Source: Phanerochaete sordida
Taxonomy: Eukaryota; Basidiomycota; Agaricomycetes; Polyporales; Phanerochaetaceae
Assembly (NCBI GenBank): GCA_019973155.2
Contig: BPQB01000026.1
Coordinates: forward strand, 67,001 to 131,000
Direction of reading: 5' to 3'
DNA: 64,000 bases
A program made the translations under genes and the position numbers. The notes under the pieces are model-generated. The model worked only from the letters and a program-made list of their open reading frames with translations. It searched no databases and had not been told where the DNA came from. Positions within the stretch are counted from its first letter, which is position 1; every line of letters begins with the position of its first letter. Positions 22,603 through 33,444 of the stretch are shown one piece after another.

Positions 22603-22688
22603 GATTTGGCGTTCCCTTCCTCGTGGTTCATCTATTTATTGCGCGCTGTGGACTCTCTGGATTGTCTCGTTGTATACCTCTCATCTCA

Positions 22689-22768
22689 TTGTACTCTTTT
22701 CATCCTACCTTTCAATGTTATCTCTTGAAATTATTCGTGAGGAATGTTTGCTTTGAGTTAGGCAAATG
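22689..22768 (+). repeat. 3' flank repeat, copy 1
   Basis: Starting at TTGTACTCTTT and passing through ACCTTTCAAT, AATTAT-CGTGA, TTGCT and AGGCAA, this 3' flank of the C2H2 gene matches 28490-28565 over about 70 bases with scattered differences. Confidence 0.7.
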
Positions 22769-22780
22769 TTAGTCTCGGCT

Positions 22781-23103
22781 CCAGACATTCTGGCCCTAGT
22801 AGTCTTATAAGCTGTATAACAAACGGGGTTTGAAATCAGCTGCAGACGCATTGCCAGAATGTCTGGTGACATTCGATCATCCGGGTGTAGATAAAACTCA
22901 CGTGATGGGCCAAAGCTTATACGGTCAGTAGGGGTCAGTATTGGGGCAGCTGAACGCGGGGAGCGACGCGGTGGGGCGGGACACGACGCGTCGGTGATGG
23001 TGGCGGCGCATCAATTCGGTTTGAAGCGGTCAATACAAACGCTTGCTTACTGGGACGGTCACGTGAGTTTCATCTACACCCGTCTAAGCGAATGTCACCA
23101 GAC
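22781..23103. repeat. nested inverted repeats, possible fold-back or MITE element
   Basis: The outer arms 22861-22905 and 23059-23103 are inverted copies of 45 bases with about 40 matches. Both run from GTCTGGTGACATTCG to ACTCACGTGA. A second, perfect 14-base inverted pair (CCAGACATTCTGGC at 22781 and its complement at 22853) overlaps the first arm. The centre is about 150 bases and non-coding. This could be a non-autonomous transposon remnant or a structured transcript. Confidence 0.6.
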
Positions 23104-23845
23104 CTTCAGGAAGGCGTCCTGCAGCTCTCGTCTCTAATGCTCCACTAATAGGTATTCAATCCATCCCTTATCTCCCTGACCGCACGTAGTGCGGTCTCTG
23201 CGGACGCCTTTCTGAAGGGAGAGATCGAGACTAGGCAAATGTCTCCCAAAGGACTTCTAAAGGCGAATCACTGCGTGTTACGGACTTGTTTAGTCCTTTT
23301 GCTTCGCACTGTTCACACCGTCATGACGCGCCTGTGTGAGGGTGACGCGCGGAGGGAACGGCATCACGTGTAATGTGACAAGAGGTGTCACCCCGGGCCC
23401 GTTCCCCTTACTCGTCCTTCTCATTGGCCGAAATAAAGGCCATTGACGAAGCAGTAAGAGTGAACATTAATTCGCTTCAGGACCTCCTTTCCAAGTCAGC
23501 AGGCAATATTACGCTGATTTAAACCTGTGCATTCTGCAGAGCCCTGTTACTAGCATGCGAAGATAGACTATTAGGTCGTCTTGCTTGCAAGCAGGCCATT
23601 CTTGACAGTGGCACAAGCTGTACGAGCGCATCCAAGTCGGACGAGATAGCGTTTTCTCTCAAGCCTGTCGGCTCAAGAGGTACGGGCAGCTCAGGGCCAG
23701 GCCTGTTCACTCCAGCGCGCAGCTTTCAATCATGCTTCCATGCATGGGAATGTCCGCAATGGCTGTGCACGCTTCGCACCCGTCGTAGATTGCTGCTGCC
23801 CCCACTGTTTCTGCTCCCGCTCAACGCCAGAATAGCACCCGCGAC

Positions 23846-26744
23846 ATGGCCCCCAGCGCGAGAGGCGGCCAGGTCGTTGACAGCGTACTCGATGCCTCGG
23901 GCCCTGTGCTCGACGTCCTCGAGACGGCGCTCGAGCTCGTGCCCGTGCCCGGCCTCGGCCTCATCCCGAAGGCGCTGTCCGTGATCGTGGAGGATGTGAA
24001 GGCAAGCAAACACGCCTCGCGCACGCCATCGTGTCGATCTGACATTGCTCTTCGACAGACTGCGCGGGCGAACGACGAGGCGAGGAAAGCCTTCCTGGAC
24101 AAGACGGCGCTGTTGGGCGCCGCGCTGCGGAAGGCAGACGACGATGCGAGGATCAGGATTGGGCAGTGTGGAAGGGGACAGGACGAGGGAAAGAAGGCTA
24201 TGGATAAGATCGTACAGTCGGGAGAGTTGGAAAAGGGCGTAAAGGTTCTACATCAGTACGTATTATTTCAGACCAGAATCTCGTCTCTCATCCTGACCTT
24301 AATGAAGGACCATCGATGAGCTCAAGGAGCGTGCGGCTGATCTGAAGAGGAAGCCAGGGGTTCGCGGGCTTGTCAAGGGTGTGCTTCGCAGCTCGCGCGA
24401 CGCCGCCATTCTATCAGAGATGGAGGGCAAGCTGTCGACCGCGATCGAGGCGTTCCAGGTCAGTCGTGACGAGGGGCCTGTCTCACGTTTCTTTGCTCAC
24501 TCGTGATACAGGTGCAGAGCCAGCTCGCTATCAACAAGGGTATACATGAGATTCAGACTCTCCTGATGCAAGCAGGCACGTACTTCGCCATGCAGTGTTA
24601 TCGTTGACTGACTTGTCATGTAGAAGAACGAGCGATCCTTGCGCAGCTGGCGTACGCCGACGCCGGATACCGGGGCGTCGACGCCCTCAAGAGTGGCTTC
24701 ATGGACGGCACGCGGACGGACCTCGTCGAGGACTTGCGCTCGTGGAGCGAAGGCCGTTTTCCCCCGGACGATCCAAAGCAAATCTTTCTCCTCACGGGTT
24801 ATGCTGGCACCGGCAAGTCCGCAGTTGCCCATCGTCTCTGCAGACACCTTGCTGGTGGCGAGTTCACGTTGGAATCTTGCACCTCTCTACTTGGCGCGTC
24901 CTTCTTCTTCGTACGTGGCACAGGCAACACGGCCTCCGCGCTCTTCCTAGTCCCGACCGTCGCGCGCCAGCTGGCCGAGTGCCACCCAGCCCTTCGTGCC
25001 TGTGTCGTCGCCGCTGCCCGTACCTACACGCCGCAGGGACACCTTCAGCAGGTCCGCTACGCCTTCGAGGGGCTCCTGAAGTCCTTCGCTGCGGATATGC
25101 ACTTCGAACGCCCGAATACACGGATCTTCCTCGTCTTAGACGGCCTGGACGAGTGCACGGAGCAGAACCTCTTGTCAGAGGCGCTCGAGCATCTCTTCAG
25201 TCTGGTCCGCGACCTTCCGTGGCTGTACATCTTTGCAGCCTCGCGCCCAGAGCCCAACATCATCCACACCTTCGCATCGCCAGAGGCTGCTGCCCTTGTT
25301 CATCGGCATGAGCTTGCTGATCCCTCGGAGTCTTCTGGCGATGTGGCGCTCTACCTACGCGACACGATCCCTCGTATACCGGGATATGCCGCTCTCGTGG
25401 AGAGGACCCCCAGCTTGCTATCGCGCCTCATAGAACGCGCTGCAGGCTTATTCATCTTCGCTCGCATCACGGTAAACTTCCTTGACACCCAGCGCGATAA
25501 CGCCGAGGAGGCCCTCGAAGCTGTAGCATCATGGCAGGGGCAAAGTCTGTCATCGCTCGACGCGCTGTATCTTCAGATCATGCGATCCGCGTTTCCCCCC
25601 GACCAGCTGCGTGTTCTTCCGCGACAACACGCTCGTCTGCTGTCACTTCTTACCATCGTCATCCATGGGCGGCATGCGATGTTTCCAGGGGCTATCGCGC
25701 TGCTTGGCGAAAATATGTGCCAGACATTCTTGCAGAACGGCGCTCTCGACCGGTCTTCCCTGAAAGCGGCCACAACATTCTCTGAAGCAGACGTCATTGC
25801 CATAGTGTCTCGCCTTCGCTCCGTTCTGTTGGTCAATAGCAACGGAGTGCAGCCCTTCCATGACACCTTTGCCCAGTTCATATCTCACCGCGATAGCTGC
25901 CCCGACGTGCTCTACTACGTCGACTATCACGAAGGACATGCGGCTTTGGCATCTGCATGCCTTTCGGCGTTTACGCTAAATGCTGCGGTGGAGATGATAC
26001 TAGGGTACAGGAGGAGGGACCACGCAGTGTGGGATTATGTGTTCTATGTCATCCATTTCCTCCCGACTCATATTGGCGAGGCTACATATACCCAAAAGCT
26101 TCAAGACCACCTAGAAACATTCATCCAGGGCGCCCGATTGCCAATTATGGTCAAGGTCTTACGCATGCTTCGTTTAAAGGAGCCCGTTGAGGGCATGAAG
26201 GACCTTGTTCACGGCATGATGACACAACTGGTCTACAGCAGGGTATGTCGCACTGTCGCATTTTTGCTGCTATCAGTTCTTGCTCCGTATCTCAACTATT
26301 GAACTAATCAGAGTATGCTTCCCACAGCGGTCCCGCATTATTGCAGATTCGAGCACCGAGTTGACTCTCGCCGACCTCCAAGCATTGGTTCCGGATAACT
26401 CTCCACTCATCGACAAATGCATCCAATTATTTGCATATAGCGATTTATTTTTTGATCGCGACTGCGACCCTACAAGCGCGGATTTGCCAGATATTACCGC
26501 AGAAGACGTCAGGTCGTATTTGGTGAAGAACGCCTACGACGAAGAGATGCTACATGAAGAGGGCGCAGTTTCATATGTCGATGCCATGATCAGGGAAAAC
26601 GTCGAATCATGGGATGGGGAGTATATAGAGGTATTGCGGTACCGGGCTGTGATGCAGACGTTGATACAGGACGTCCGTCAAGACAAGAGGACACAAGACT
26701 TGTGGTATGATCTCTCCCCGATCTCTACGGTCCCATCAAGTTGA
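23846..26744 (+). CDS. NLR-like protein with NACHT domain
   Basis: This is a fungal NOD-like receptor-type NTPase, a family linked to non-self recognition and programmed cell death. ATG at 23846. The N-terminal 200 residues form an all-helical adaptor (SVLDASGPVLDVLETALELV, then RANDEARKAFLDKTALLGAA). The NACHT ATPase has Walker A LLTGYAGTGKSAVAH, Walker B RIFLVLDGLDECTE and the sensor-like region LYIFAASRPEPNI, followed by a winged-helix/helical region to about residue 780. The last exon starts at RSRIIADSSTELTLADLQ and stops at 26744. No WD40, ankyrin or TPR repeats follow, so it is a repeat-less NLR or a truncated one. Frame and homologous spacing favour two GC-AG introns (after EDVK at 24002, and after MQA near 24575). 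The N-terminal domain class is inferred. Confidence 0.88.
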
Positions 26745-28943
26745 AGTCGACGTTGTATCATATGACATCGAGGAAGAGATAAACTGACCTGTCACGCTAC
26801 TTCCTTACAAGCCTCAAAAGAGACCAGAATGAGCAGCACGTGTAGCAAAATTTTTCGGTCGCGTGTATGCCTGTGCCCCACAGCAGCCCGGATGCCAGGC
26901 TCAGGCTTGCGCTATCTCATATCATTCACTGCGTAAAATGGATTGAAATCGGGCGTGGATTCGTTGAGAGATACCTCAAAGGGCCAAGGTATCTCCGACC
27001 CGTCATTCCTCGAATATCATACCCACGGATTCGCAAAAAAAAGGTACAGGAGTTTACGGATCCTACTCTGGATCCATGAGCTATCGCGGTGTGCGACCAC
27101 ATAAGATTCATATGTAGCCTACGTAGTCTCGGCACCGACACCTCCCGGTGCAGGACATATCCGCATGCATATTTCAGCCGCGCCAAAATGAATCCACGCA
27201 GCGATGATAATTCAATTTCATCAAGGTACATAGATTTCGAAATCGATACGCTATCCTGGGCCCATCTGCCATTCGCCGATGCCCCTTGGCAAGCCCACGG
27301 CGTGAGTCTACGGCGACGTCCTCCGCGACAGTACCCCAGCTCGTCTGGCTGGGCTTCTGTAGAGCGCGAACGTCACATTCTGACGCAGGAAACCTGCAAA
27401 CTAGGTGTGAGAGAAAACTTGTACAATCAATACTGAAGCTTGCCTCGCGCTCCGTCCTATCCTTCTCATCCGAGTCCTTCATCGCGCTGCCGAGAGCAAG
27501 GCGCTGCGGCGAAGTGGGCGGCGCCATCGCTGCGCTGGGCGCATGCAGACGCGAGGCTGGCGAGCACGATGAAGAGGTGTGTGAGCGTGTGCTAAGCGGC
27601 TGCGTCTGGAGCTGGGCTTGGCTTGGCTTGGCCAGCCGTGGTTAAGGCTGCCGTGACTGTACACCAGCGCGACGCGCGGGAGGCTGCCCACCGGCGCAGT
27701 GATCTTCGTTCCCCCGACAGCTGCAGCTGGAGCAAGCGCAGGTGTGTGTGCTGCAAAGGGGTGGGTTAGTGCCGCTGCGCCGACGAGAGTGAGAAATGAA
27801 CGTACCGTGTGAGGACCAGGCTTCCGCGTCCCGCGCATCGCCAGCAGCGGTCTTGGACGCCGTGCCACACTCGCCATGTGATGCATTATTCCTGAGGTTG
27901 CCCGTGTATATTGCGCTCTTGACCACGAACCCTGCAGCACGGCAGGCCCGCCTGCCAATGTACGCATGATATCTGCAGCAGAGTACAGTGCAACACCTGG
28001 CGCACCTTTCTCAAGAGCCTCCTAGATCGCCTGCCTACGGTCCGGTGGTTCCTTCGACGTCAAGGTGGGCCTGAAAGCGAAAGGAGAAGAGAAGGTACAC
28101 GGGAAAGTGAGGGCGTTCATGGCAGTGGTCCACGTCGAGGGAGTGACCAAGGTCCTCGACAATGAGCCCTCGTTGCACAGGGTGATAGGATACTGACCGT
28201 AGTATAGGTGGCCAACAAAATCATTCGTATTCTAGGTCGTAGGCCTGGGAGAGTCTGACGCGCAGCCAATCGATTAAGTAGCAGACCAGGCGATTTCATA
28301 TACCACGAAGGTTTCATAACGCGCGCCTTGATGTGGTTTGCGTGTCTGCACCTCTGCCACAGACGCGCCCGAGGGTCAGTAACCTGGCACATGTTCACGC
28401 AGGACACCTAAACTACGATCCGATTCACACAAACTCAATAGCGAAGCATTGCGTATCCACGCAGAGAATATTTTTCAACAGACGCAGTGATTGTACTCTT
28501 TACATCCCACCTTTCAATATCATCTTTCAGAATTATCCGTGAAAGACGCTTGCTAGAGGCAAGGGCCCACTAAAATGCCCACAAAAGCGGATTTTTGCGC
28601 GAACTCTTTCACTCTGTTCGCTGCTTTCAAGTGCCTCGCGGTCATTGTTTATCTTTATTTGTCCCCGACAGACGCGACCCATTCGAGCGCGGCGCAGCGC
28701 GCCTCACCTCGTGTCCGCCGCTCTCACACGAACTTCCACCTCTTGTCTTGTCCTCACCGCGGCCGACGACGAGCAAGGTCCCGAAAACGCTCTTGAAGCC
28801 GCCCTACAGTGCCCCTGTCCTCTTTCGTCGACGTTCGTCACCGACCGTCTCGCACACTGTCAAGCTCATCAATCTGTATGATGCTCGTCCCTCTATAATT
28901 CACCTACGCAGCTCTAGTCGACGCCAGCACTCGTGCACCGACC
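26745..28943. other. 2.2 kb gene-poor stretch
   Basis: No gene is supported in this gap. Frames such as plus 27089-27436 or minus 27479-27967 lack domains and splice logic. The region has a short A8 run near 27036. Its right part holds the copied C2H2 3' flank at 28490-28565, with weaker likeness upstream to about 28330. Confidence 0.45.
28330..28565 (+). pseudogene. relic of the C2H2-finger gene 3' end
   Basis: The last 75 bases (28490-28565) match the 3' flank of the C2H2 gene at 22689-22768 clearly. Upstream, 28340-28430 keeps only scattered blocks of the final exon (TGCGT-TCTGC and a CACAT region where the finger histidines would be). I read it as a decayed copy of the last exon plus 3' flank. 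The flank match is solid; the coding part is tentative. Confidence 0.4.
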
Positions 28944-30333
28944 ATGTCTGCCTTTGCCAACTGCGCAGCTTCCACAGCCGATCCGCTCGCTTCCCCCACG
29001 CGGACACGCCTCATCCTGTCGGCGCCAGTCCCCGCCGCAAACCTGCCCCTAGCTGCTCTTCCTCTACCGATGCTGTCCCCCGTTACACCCCCTTGGCTCG
29101 GCGCGATGCGTCGCACGTGCAAGCTGGTTCAGCAAACGCATCTCTCTCCCAAGAAGCGGCAGCGGCACGTGCGCGCCCTGCGCACGCTCGTCGACGCGTA
29201 CGCGCCGTGGGTCATCGCGCACGGCGGACCCGCACCGTTGGCACCTGCGCTCGAGTGTATGCTTGAGTACGGCGATGGGGAGGACAAGGTGCACGTCGCA
29301 CGGTCTCTGGAGGGGTGGTACGCGGCGATGGCGAGGAGCCCGGACTGTCAGGTGCGTGCGACGCGTCTCGTGGCGAGTTTCATGGACTAAACGGTGGATA
29401 TATGCGCGTAGACGCTTTTGCTCAAGATCCTGGAGTCCTGTCCATCTGCCCACTCGCTCGTTTTTGGGGAGCTCGTGCTGTACGGGGTGCTTCTCCTGCT
29501 CCTGCACTGCACGGCAAGTGGCGTGCTGCTGGCGGCGTACGACGCGCATGCAGACGAAGACGAACGCGCTAGCATCGTACGTGGTCTTCACGGACACGTC
29601 GCATGCCAGGTTGCGGAGCGTAGAGGCTCGGTACGGAGCTTGGGTGACGCGCTGCGCGAGTGTCGCCAGCCAGGCGAAGCGTATCTCATCCTCGGCGCAA
29701 CAAAGAACAACTTGCTGACCATGTATGCGTCAAGTTCTATGTTGCTTGCCGCGAGCTGACTGTTTCTATAGATTCAACCAGCAAAATCCGGTCATCCTCT
29801 CCTCTGCACTCTTCCATCGCGCGTTGTGCGAATACTTGCAAGCTCTGCACGTGCTTCCCAAGCAGCTCTCAGACCCGTGGCGCAGTGACGTAGTACCGAA
29901 GTGAGTTGACCTCGTCTTCAACGATGCTCTGGGCTGATTCAGTCGCAGATGTATGGAGCATGTGGGCCTCCTAGCCCTCTCCGCAGATGGGACGCGCATC
30001 ATTGAGGAGATCAACTCAATTGTTGAGAATACGATGACGATGCGTATGTATTCTGTTTCTTCAAAATATCCATGAATGTATCTAACTACCATACGCAGCC
30101 ATCATGCCCCCTATAATGCCTACCATTGACATGGAGTCAGCGTCGACGCGGCTCGCATAGACACTCATTGACTATTTGCTGGACGAGAAATACGAGCAGG
30201 ATCTGGGACTGCACGATAGAGTGAGTATCTTGTGCATGTATACTACATTTCCGGATAATGCACGGCGTCGTGCACGCTCTTCGTTGAGATACGCCTGGCG
30301 CGCCTTCGGCCTTCGTGGCGTCTAGGCGCTTGC
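28944..30333 (+). CDS. hypothetical helical-repeat protein, in-frame stop near the end
   Basis: The gene starts at ATG 28944 and has at least five introns. Exons give PPWLGAMRRTCKLVQQTHLS, RALRTLVDAYAPWVIAHGG, then TLLLKILESCPSAHSLVF, ASGVLLAAYDAHADEDERAS, and later FNQQNPVILSSALFHRALCE, MEHVGLLALSADGTRIIEEI. The alternation of short helices faintly recalls Pumilio or armadillo repeats, but no repeat is secure. The frame meets TAG at 30158-30160. After it the same frame continues with protein-like TLIDYLLDEKYEQDLGLHDR and a good GTGAGT donor, then a possible last exon to about 30333. Either the protein ends at 30160 or the gene is slightly broken. Role unknown. Confidence 0.55.
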
Positions 30334-30728
30334 GCAATTTGATTTCTTCGTCCTTTCTTCGTCACCGCGAGAGACGAGCACTTGCGGGCGTGGTCAGTCA
30401 TATTTGATCCTCGCATAAATCAGTCGTATTCACACTAAGCTGACGCCGCTTTTCTTTGTCTAGGAATGTAGCACGGTCGCCCACAGAGTTTCAGGAATTT
30501 CCAGCAGCACAGCGAGATGTGCTTCCCTGCGCGCCGCAACCTGCCGTCCACGGCCTCCTGGATCCTCTCCACTGAGCTCCCTGCGAGCAATATGGTGGGG
30601 GCTGCGTGGGAGTGGGCAGTCCCGTGCCAGGGCCACCGCCGTGCCGCGAACGAACGTGCATGAGAAGCGCGACGCCCAATCTCGCGGCGCAATATCGCGC
30701 GTGTGCTTCCGCGCCGCATGGCCGCCGC
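30334..30728. other. upstream region of the first phytase-like gene
   Basis: About 400 bases with no supported gene. It leads into the TATA box at 30729. Confidence 0.45.
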
Positions 30729-30734
30729 TATAAA
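30729..30734 (+). promoter_or_regulatory. TATA box of phytase-like gene 1
   Basis: TATAAA lies about 80 bases before the start codon at 30810. Confidence 0.6.
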
Positions 30735-30809
30735 GTGCATGCGCGCGACTTCGCCATCAGGCCCGCGAAGCGTGCTTCTGCTGCTGCGCTGTAGACCGCT
30801 CACACGACC

Positions 30810-32767
30810 ATGAAGGTGCTGGTGCTCGCTGTGCTCGCTGTGGGCGCCGCTGCCCGCGCCGCCCCGAGCTCCAGCGCGGAGCCGGATCCTGCGCTGGCGG
30901 TTGCGGTGGAGGTGGATGGGAAGACGTTTGTGAACAAGGTGCGCTCTGTGGTGCTCTGTGAGGTGTCACACGACTAACTTCTGCGCTAGGGCCTCGTCGG
31001 CTTCGGCCTCATCCCCTCCAACTTCAGGGAATCCACTGGTGTGTGACCCGTCTCATGGACACAGTGTATGCTCTAAACATCGTGCACTCGCTCTAGGCGA
31101 CACCCTTGGTGGCATTGGCAGTGCAATCGCACTCAAGCCCGGGACATTCCACGCGAACAAGGACGGCTCGTTCTCAGGTATGTCACAAATTTACCTTCCA
31201 TGCGTAAACGTGGGACTGACCGAAGAATAGGCACGCTCATCACACAGCCCGACCGTGGCTTCAATTTGTGCGTATTAATAGCAGGGCTCCGTATCGCGTG
31301 CTGAGGCTTCGGCAAGAGTTACGACGATCAATTACCAGGGCCGACAGCATGAGATCGACTTCGTGCTGCAGCCGTACTACGGCACGGCGAACCTCTCATT
31401 CAACGCGAGTCAGGCATCGCTCGCACTTACGTACAAGAAGACCCTCCTATACAAGGACCGCCGCGGCGTGAAGACGAGCGGACTCGATTCGCTTGGCGTG
31501 CGCCCGGCCGAGCTCGGCTTCCCGCTGCTGGCTATCGCAGACCCTGTGATGCCCATCCCGAATGTGACGTTCAACCACCTCACAATGGACAACGAGGGGC
31601 TGGTGGTCAATGACGACGGGTCGTGCGTACACCTCCTAACTCGTGCTTTTCTGTCGTGTGCTCAGCGATCTCCGCAGGTTCTGGGTCAGCGACGAATACG
31701 GGCCGTACATCTACCGATTTGACAGCGGTGGGAACCTGGTGCAGACGATCCAGCCCCCACTTGCAATCCTCCCGCAGATCGCGGGGAAGACGAACTTCAC
31801 CAGTGTCTCGGGTCCGGACACCGGCCGTGTCGGGAACCAAGGTACGCCTTCCTCTCTCCCTGTCGAGAGGTCCTCCGCTGAGCGACCACAGGCTTCGAAT
31901 GCCTGACCCTCGACAAGTCCACGAACACGCTCTGGGCGATGCTACAGTCCGCGACGGTGCAGGACGGCGGGGACGACAAGTCGACGTCGCGCTTTACGCG
32001 CCTGCTCGCGTACGACGTCGCGGCGCCGCTGCTCGTGCGGCCGCCTCTCCTGCATGAGTTCGTCGTGCCGCTCCCGCTGAACAAGAAGGGGAACACGCTT
32101 GCGTCGAGCGAGATCCACTTCGTGAGTGAGGGCGTCCTCCTCGCGCTCTCCCGCGACGGGAACGGGCATGGCGACGACAACCCCACGTCGCAGTACAAGT
32201 GCGTGTCCTGCTGCTTCTCATGGGTGTGGCCTTACCTTGTGCGTGGCCAGGCAGATCGACCTGATTTCCCTCGACGATGCGACCGATATCCACGGTACGG
32301 AGTTCGACAGCGCGCAGCACCCCATCGCGGTCAACGGGACGCTGGACAGCAGCATCAAGCCAGCGACGTACACTTCCTTCCTGAACATGCTGAACACGAC
32401 ACAGCTTGCGCGCTTTGGTCTCCACAATGGTGCGTGCTCCTGTCAAGTCTTCCATGAGGTGTGGCTGAGCACAGACCAGGCGACCCTGTGGACCAAACGC
32501 TCATTGATGGAAAGTGGGAGAGCATCGCGCTCGCACCGGTCGGCGACCCGAAGTTTCCGCATGACTTCTTCGTCTTCACTGCGGTGAGCACCAGGCTACG
32601 AACGTGCGTTCGATAGAAAATACTGACTGGTGTGCCGGCAGGCCGACAACGACTTCATCACGACTGACGGTTTCTCCCTGGGAATACCATACAACGCAGG
32701 GCTGGACAACGACAACCAGTTCATGGTGTGGCGGGTGACGCTGCCGACGGCAGTTGGGACTCCCTGA
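30810..32767 (+). CDS. secreted protein with phytase-like esterase domain, copy 1
   Basis: A multi-exon gene for a secreted protein of the 'esterase-like activity of phytase' family (a beta-propeller-type fold). The signal peptide is MKVLVLAVLAVGAAARA. Landmarks are FVNKGLVGFGLIPSNFREST, GDTLGGIGSAIALKPGTF, TINYQGRQHEIDFVLQPYY, FWVSDEYGPYIYRFDSGGN, GFECLTLDKSTNTLWAMLQS, LLALSRDGNGHGDDNPTSQY and a C-terminal KWESIALAPVGDPKFPHDFF with DNDNQFMVWRVTLP. Introns fall at nearly the same places as in the neighbouring copy at 33445, so the two arose by tandem duplication. The actual substrate is not known from sequence; the family name rests on early phytase-associated reports. Likely extracellular. 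Confidence 0.88.
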
Positions 32768-33398
32768 GACAAGAATGTAGCCCACATTCTAATGCGGATT
32801 GTCGGATGTCGCGTTGTCACGAGCAGGAGCAAGCAGATGGTTCGCGACCGCACTCAGTGCCTTGCGCCATGCCGTCCAGCGCGGAGAGCGACATTGCGCA
32901 GTACCCGCGGCGCACGTTCGCACAGTGGGTCCCGGTGGGTCCCCGCCCGGATCAGCGCGAAGCGAGCGGGAGGCCTGCCGGATTTCCAGCGCGGCCCAAT
33001 CTTCACTCTTCTTCACTTGGTGCTCGGTTCTCCCTGCGTGCCACGCGGTGCGCTCGGCCTGCGCGCGCCGGCCCCACAGGCTCGCGGGGGCACCGCAGAA
33101 GCACGCAGAAGGCACCGCCTCGCCGCACGCAGGTCTGCGAACCTCTAGCAACATTCCATTCGCGGCACGCGTCATGTGCTCGCGCCGGCGCGTCCCTGCG
33201 GGAGCGTGCACGCGAAGACGTGCGAAGGCTCGCGCGGCGCGGCCGTGTGGGTGCGTCGAGCCTTTCGCCGGCGCGAGCACATGGCGCGCGGCGCACATCA
33301 GGCTGAGCCTGCGCCTTCGCGGGCCATCAAGACAAGGCTTCTTGTCACGAACGTGTTCTTTGCCCATGGCGGCTTCTCTGCACTGTGGGCATTGTGCG
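32768..33398. other. intergenic region with a perfect inverted repeat
   Basis: This GC-rich promoter region of the second phytase-like gene has long open frames on both strands that I treat as composition artefacts. It contains the 18-base perfect inverted repeat listed separately. Confidence 0.5.
33173..33283. repeat. perfect 18-base inverted repeat, 75-base loop
   Basis: CATGTGCTCGCGCCGGCG at 33173-33190 is exactly complementary to 33266-33283. It lies about 115-225 bases upstream of the TATA box of the second phytase-like gene. It could be a paired regulator-binding site or a hairpin; no equivalent was seen upstream of the first copy. Confidence 0.7.
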
Positions 33399-33405
33399 TA
33401 TATAA
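33399..33405 (+). promoter_or_regulatory. TATA box of phytase-like gene 2
   Basis: TATATAA lies about 40 bases before the start codon at 33445. Confidence 0.55.
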
Positions 33406-33444
33406 CGGCGGGCGTGTGCATCCGACTTCCCCAGCGTTCTCGCC

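Larger units (their letters stand above)
22603..23845. other. 1.2 kb non-coding stretch with inverted repeats
   Basis: This gap follows the C2H2 gene and precedes the NACHT gene. It contains the 3' flank copied near 28490 (22689-22768), the inverted-repeat structure at 22781-23103 and short palindromic bits beyond. No gene is supported. A minus frame at 23519-23710 has no further evidence. Confidence 0.55.

Noticed and set aside
27479..27967. Minus-strand frame of 162 residues upstream of the NLR gap.
   Set aside because: Composition is uneven and the best splice variants give no recognisable protein.
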